Assembly: GCA_016206875.1 (NCBI GenBank) | Contig: JACQQR010000062.1 | Span: 1-6,695, forward strand | Length of the DNA: 6,695 bases | From: Candidatus Omnitrophota bacterium | Lineage (GTDB): Bacteria > Omnitrophota > Omnitrophia > Omnitrophales > JACROU01 | Direction: 5' to 3' | Shown: piece by piece, positions 4,632 through 6,695 of the stretch | How the letters are laid out: each line of letters begins with the position of its first letter | Position numbering within the stretch: the first letter of the stretch is position 1 | Position numbers and translations under genes: made by a program | Notes under the pieces: generated by a model | The model's input: the letters and a program-made list of their open reading frames with translations, nothing else | What the model was told of the DNA's origin: nothing | Database searches by the model: none

Positions 4632-6671
4632 ATGGGCGCCCTTCGTGAGTTTCTCTCCTTGGTGGATGTGGAAGATTTCCAGTCGCGGTACTCAAAAGAT
4701 ATTACTGAAGAATCTTTTTTCGGGTATCCCCTCGCGCCCATTCTCGAGGCCGAGCAGCGTTTGCGCGATGCCTCTAGCGAATCCATCGCTTACTTTTCTA
4801 TGGAATACGGGCTTGCCCCGAGTGTGTATCACACCCTGCACGGTTCCGAGCCTTTAAAATCACAAAATAAATTTACCCAGCATGCCGTGTTCTCGAATTT
4901 GCGGGCCATGGACAATTTCTTTACGCTTGCGATCGACAAGCGGCTTGACTTGCCGATCTATAGCGGGGGATTGGGCGTTCTGGCGGGCGATACGCTGAAA
5001 AGCGCGGCCGATTTGGGTTTGGCTTTTTGCGGCATCGGTATTTTATGGAATGCCGGATATTTTAAGCAGAATTTTTGGTTTCAAGACGGCCAGCGTCCGC
5101 ATGAAATGTATTGGGATCCGGCTACCTATCCGGGACTTGTTCCGCTTAAAAATCGCATAGAGCTGCCGTGTTTGAAAGAAAAAATTAAAATTCGGCTTTG
5201 GAAATATTATGCCTACAGCTATTCCATGCACGCGGCTGTGCCCTTAGTGTTACTCGACACGAATCTGCCTGAAAATAACGATTTTGTGCGCAAGCTCACC
5301 GGACAGCTGTATCGCTCGGACAATGAAGTATGGAAAATTTATCAGCGCTTGATTTTGGGCTTGGGCGGCGTGCGCGCGCTTGATTCGCTGGGCTATCAGT
5401 CCGGGCGATATCACTTAAACGAAGGGCACGCGGCCATGGCCTTTGTGGAGAAGGCAAGAAGCATGGCGCCTCTCGGGCGCAAAAATCTGATGCGGCACTT
5501 TATGTTTACCTGCCACACACCTGTGGAGGCCGGGCATGACCGTTTCACGAAAAAAACGCTAAAAGAAATTCTGGGGCCTGAAGAAACGGAAATTTTGTCT
5601 CAATACGGAACCGATCCGCATAATCCGGATTTGATTAATTTAACGCTTTTTTCCCTTCAGGTGTGTGACCGGGTGAACGCCGTGGCCAAAAAGCATGGCG
5701 AGGTGATGCGCCGCCAATTTCCTTCTTATCAGAATAAAATTCAAACCATTACCAACGGCGTGCATACGTATACTTGGCTGTCTCGCCCTTTCGCCAAGTT
5801 ATTCGAGAAGTATGAAAGCCAGATCGGGCCTTGGAAAAAAGACCCTTCCCGCCTTAGAAATGTGCTCGAGCTAAAAAATTCAAGCGAGTTCCGTCAGGAC
5901 TTGTGGCAGGCGCATCAGGAAAATAAAAGACATTTGGCCTGGCTCTTACGCCAATGGAAAATCCAGGAAAATATTCTTACAGTTTGCTGGGCGCGCCGCA
6001 TTGCGGCGTATAAGCGGCCCAGCCTGATTTTGCAGGATGTGAAGTGTTTGGCGGAAATTGCGAAGCATAGCGGCGCCCTTCAGTTGATTTTAGCCGGCAA
6101 AGCGCATCCGAAAGATAATTTGGGCGAGACGCATATCAATGAAATACTCTCGGCCATTGATTCGTTGGACCCGGAGCGCGAATATTTGCGTGTGCTGATG
6201 CTGGAAAACTACGATACCTATTTCGGCAAGCTGCTTACCTCCAGCGTGGATATTTGGCTCAATAATCCTCTGCCGCCTTTCGAGGCTTCGGGCACAAGCG
6301 GCATGAAGGCCATTTTGAATGGCGTGCTTCAGATGAGCACGGTAGACGGCTGGGTTTGCGAGGCCGCGGATAAACCGATTGGCTGGTTTTTCGGCTGGCG
6401 TCATGAGGGCAATGAAATCGGCAGCGAATGGAATCTCAGGTTACAAGAAGATTCCGGGAAGCTGTATGAAACACTTCGAGAAGCCGCAGCGCTTTATTAT
6501 CAAACGCAAACCCTCTCGGGGAGCCTGAATATCCAGTCGAATTGGATAGATAGAATGATAGAGTGTATTGCCCAGGCCGCTTACTTTAATACACAAAGAA
6601 TGGTGGAAGAGTATAGAGCGAAAATCTGGGCAACATTAACAAATCTTAATCCTAGCGTAAGGGAATCTTAA
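4632..6671 (+). CDS. glgP: Alpha-glucan (glycogen/starch) phosphorylase, GT35, short form
   Basis: A complete 679-residue cytoplasmic enzyme expected to release glucose-1-phosphate from the non-reducing ends of glycogen or maltodextrin, using phosphate and pyridoxal phosphate (PLP). Recognisable motifs: 'YFSMEYGL' (54-61); the glycine-rich 'YSGGLGVLAGD' (110-120); 'HLNEGHAAMAF' (261-271); 'TCHTPVEAGHDRF' (293-305), which carries the histidine equivalent to the substrate-contacting one in 'NHT' of classical enzymes; 'TNGVHTYTW' (374-382); 'ARRIAAYKRP' (454-463), the phosphate/PLP-site Arg and Lys; and 'EASGTSGMKAILNG' (551-564), where Lys559 should form the PLP Schiff base. Length and motif variants (GTSGMK rather than GTGNMK) match the shorter bacterial/archaeal alpha-glucan phosphorylase subfamily rather than the roughly 800-residue MalP/muscle type, so it should lack much of the N-terminal allosteric region. 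There are no glycogen synthase or branching genes in the window. The start follows a TATAAT closely with no ribosome binding site. A small hairpin follows the TAA. Confidence 0.95.
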   Translation: MGALREFLSLVDVEDFQSRYSKDITEESFFGYPLAPILEAEQRLRDASSESIAYFSMEYGLAPSVYHTLHGSEPLKSQNKFTQHAVFSNLRAMDNFFTLAIDKRLDLPIYSGGLGVLAGDTLKSAADLGLAFCGIGILWNAGYFKQNFWFQDGQRPHEMYWDPATYPGLVPLKNRIELPCLKEKIKIRLWKYYAYSYSMHAAVPLVLLDTNLPENNDFVRKLTGQLYRSDNEVWKIYQRLILGLGGVRALDSLGYQSGRYHLNEGHAAMAFVEKARSMAPLGRKNLMRHFMFTCHTPVEAGHDRFTKKTLKEILGPEETEILSQYGTDPHNPDLINLTLFSLQVCDRVNAVAKKHGEVMRRQFPSYQNKIQTITNGVHTYTWLSRPFAKLFEKYESQIGPWKKDPSRLRNVLELKNSSEFRQDLWQAHQENKRHLAWLLRQWKIQENILTVCWARRIAAYKRPSLILQDVKCLAEIAKHSGALQLILAGKAHPKDNLGETHINEILSAIDSLDPEREYLRVLMLENYDTYFGKLLTSSVDIWLNNPLPPFEASGTSGMKAILNGVLQMSTVDGWVCEAADKPIGWFFGWRHEGNEIGSEWNLRLQEDSGKLYETLREAAALYYQTQTLSGSLNIQSNWIDRMIECIAQAAYFNTQRMVEEYRAKIWATLTNLNPSVRES

Positions 6672-6686
6672 GCTGCATGCGGCAGC
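6672..6686 (+). terminator. Small hairpin directly after the phosphorylase stop
   Basis: GCTGC (6672-6676) and GCAGC (6682-6686) can pair around a five-base loop, followed by ATTT. Allowing a one-base bulge, the AA before and TT after could extend the stem. It sits immediately after the TAA, where a terminator would be expected. The stem is short and the T run has only three bases, and the window ends nine bases later, so this is a weak call. Confidence 0.25.
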
Positions 6687-6695
6687 ATTTGAGTA

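Noticed and set aside
6090..6404. 104-codon - strand open frame
   Set aside because: It lies opposite the conserved PLP-binding region of the phosphorylase and shows no family similarity or start signal.
2..6671. The five genes as one new functional system (defence, secretion or biosynthetic)
   Set aside because: Each gene belongs to a well-known housekeeping family with intact motifs, no shared pathway is apparent, and repeats separate three of the four junctions. No toxin, nuclease, reverse transcriptase or recombinase is present.

Overview
The window carries five protein genes, all on the + strand. The gaps between them are short (at most about 160 bases) and consist mostly of palindromic repeat sequence. 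In order they are: the 3' end of an M1-family metallo-aminopeptidase; an inositol-monophosphatase-superfamily phosphatase resembling HisN; a VLCAD/ACAD9-like acyl-CoA dehydrogenase with a long C-terminal extension; a DsbD-type membrane thiol-disulfide transporter without the usual N-terminal periplasmic domain; and a complete short-form alpha-glucan (glycogen) phosphorylase. There are no RNA genes, CRISPR arrays, transposase genes or phage genes, and no gap exceeds 300 bases.

The host looks like a diderm, probably uncultivated bacterium of intermediate GC. A DsbD-type electron relay normally serves a periplasm, and mixed dispersed repeats between genes of this kind are common in metagenome-derived genomes. 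The gene mix would fit an Omnitrophota-like or deltaproteobacterial-type lineage, but this is a guess from general impression; no marker gene is present to settle it.

Layout: bases 2-481 (aminopeptidase end) and 481-1272 (phosphatase) overlap by one base (TAATG) and are probably translationally coupled. Bases 1266-1323 hold several overlapping inverted repeats that include the phosphatase stop codon. The acyl-CoA dehydrogenase occupies 1361-3226. A 145-base MITE-like element with imperfect terminal inverted repeats fills 3232-3376. The DsbD-like gene (3390-4607) begins 13 bases after that element and ends inside a second, unrelated hairpin repeat (4582-4609), which encodes its last residues and stop codon. 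A perfect TATAAT lies nine bases before the phosphorylase start (4632), suggesting a near-leaderless transcript. The phosphorylase ends at 6671 and a small hairpin follows at once.

The genes do not form one obvious pathway: peptide turnover, phosphate-ester hydrolysis, fatty-acid oxidation, envelope redox and glycogen breakdown are all represented. This looks like ordinary housekeeping metabolism in a co-directional run rather than a dedicated system. I found no convincing new multi-gene system. The most unusual content is the repeats: each of the three gaps following a complete gene holds a different repeat that either abuts or supplies the stop codon of the gene before it.
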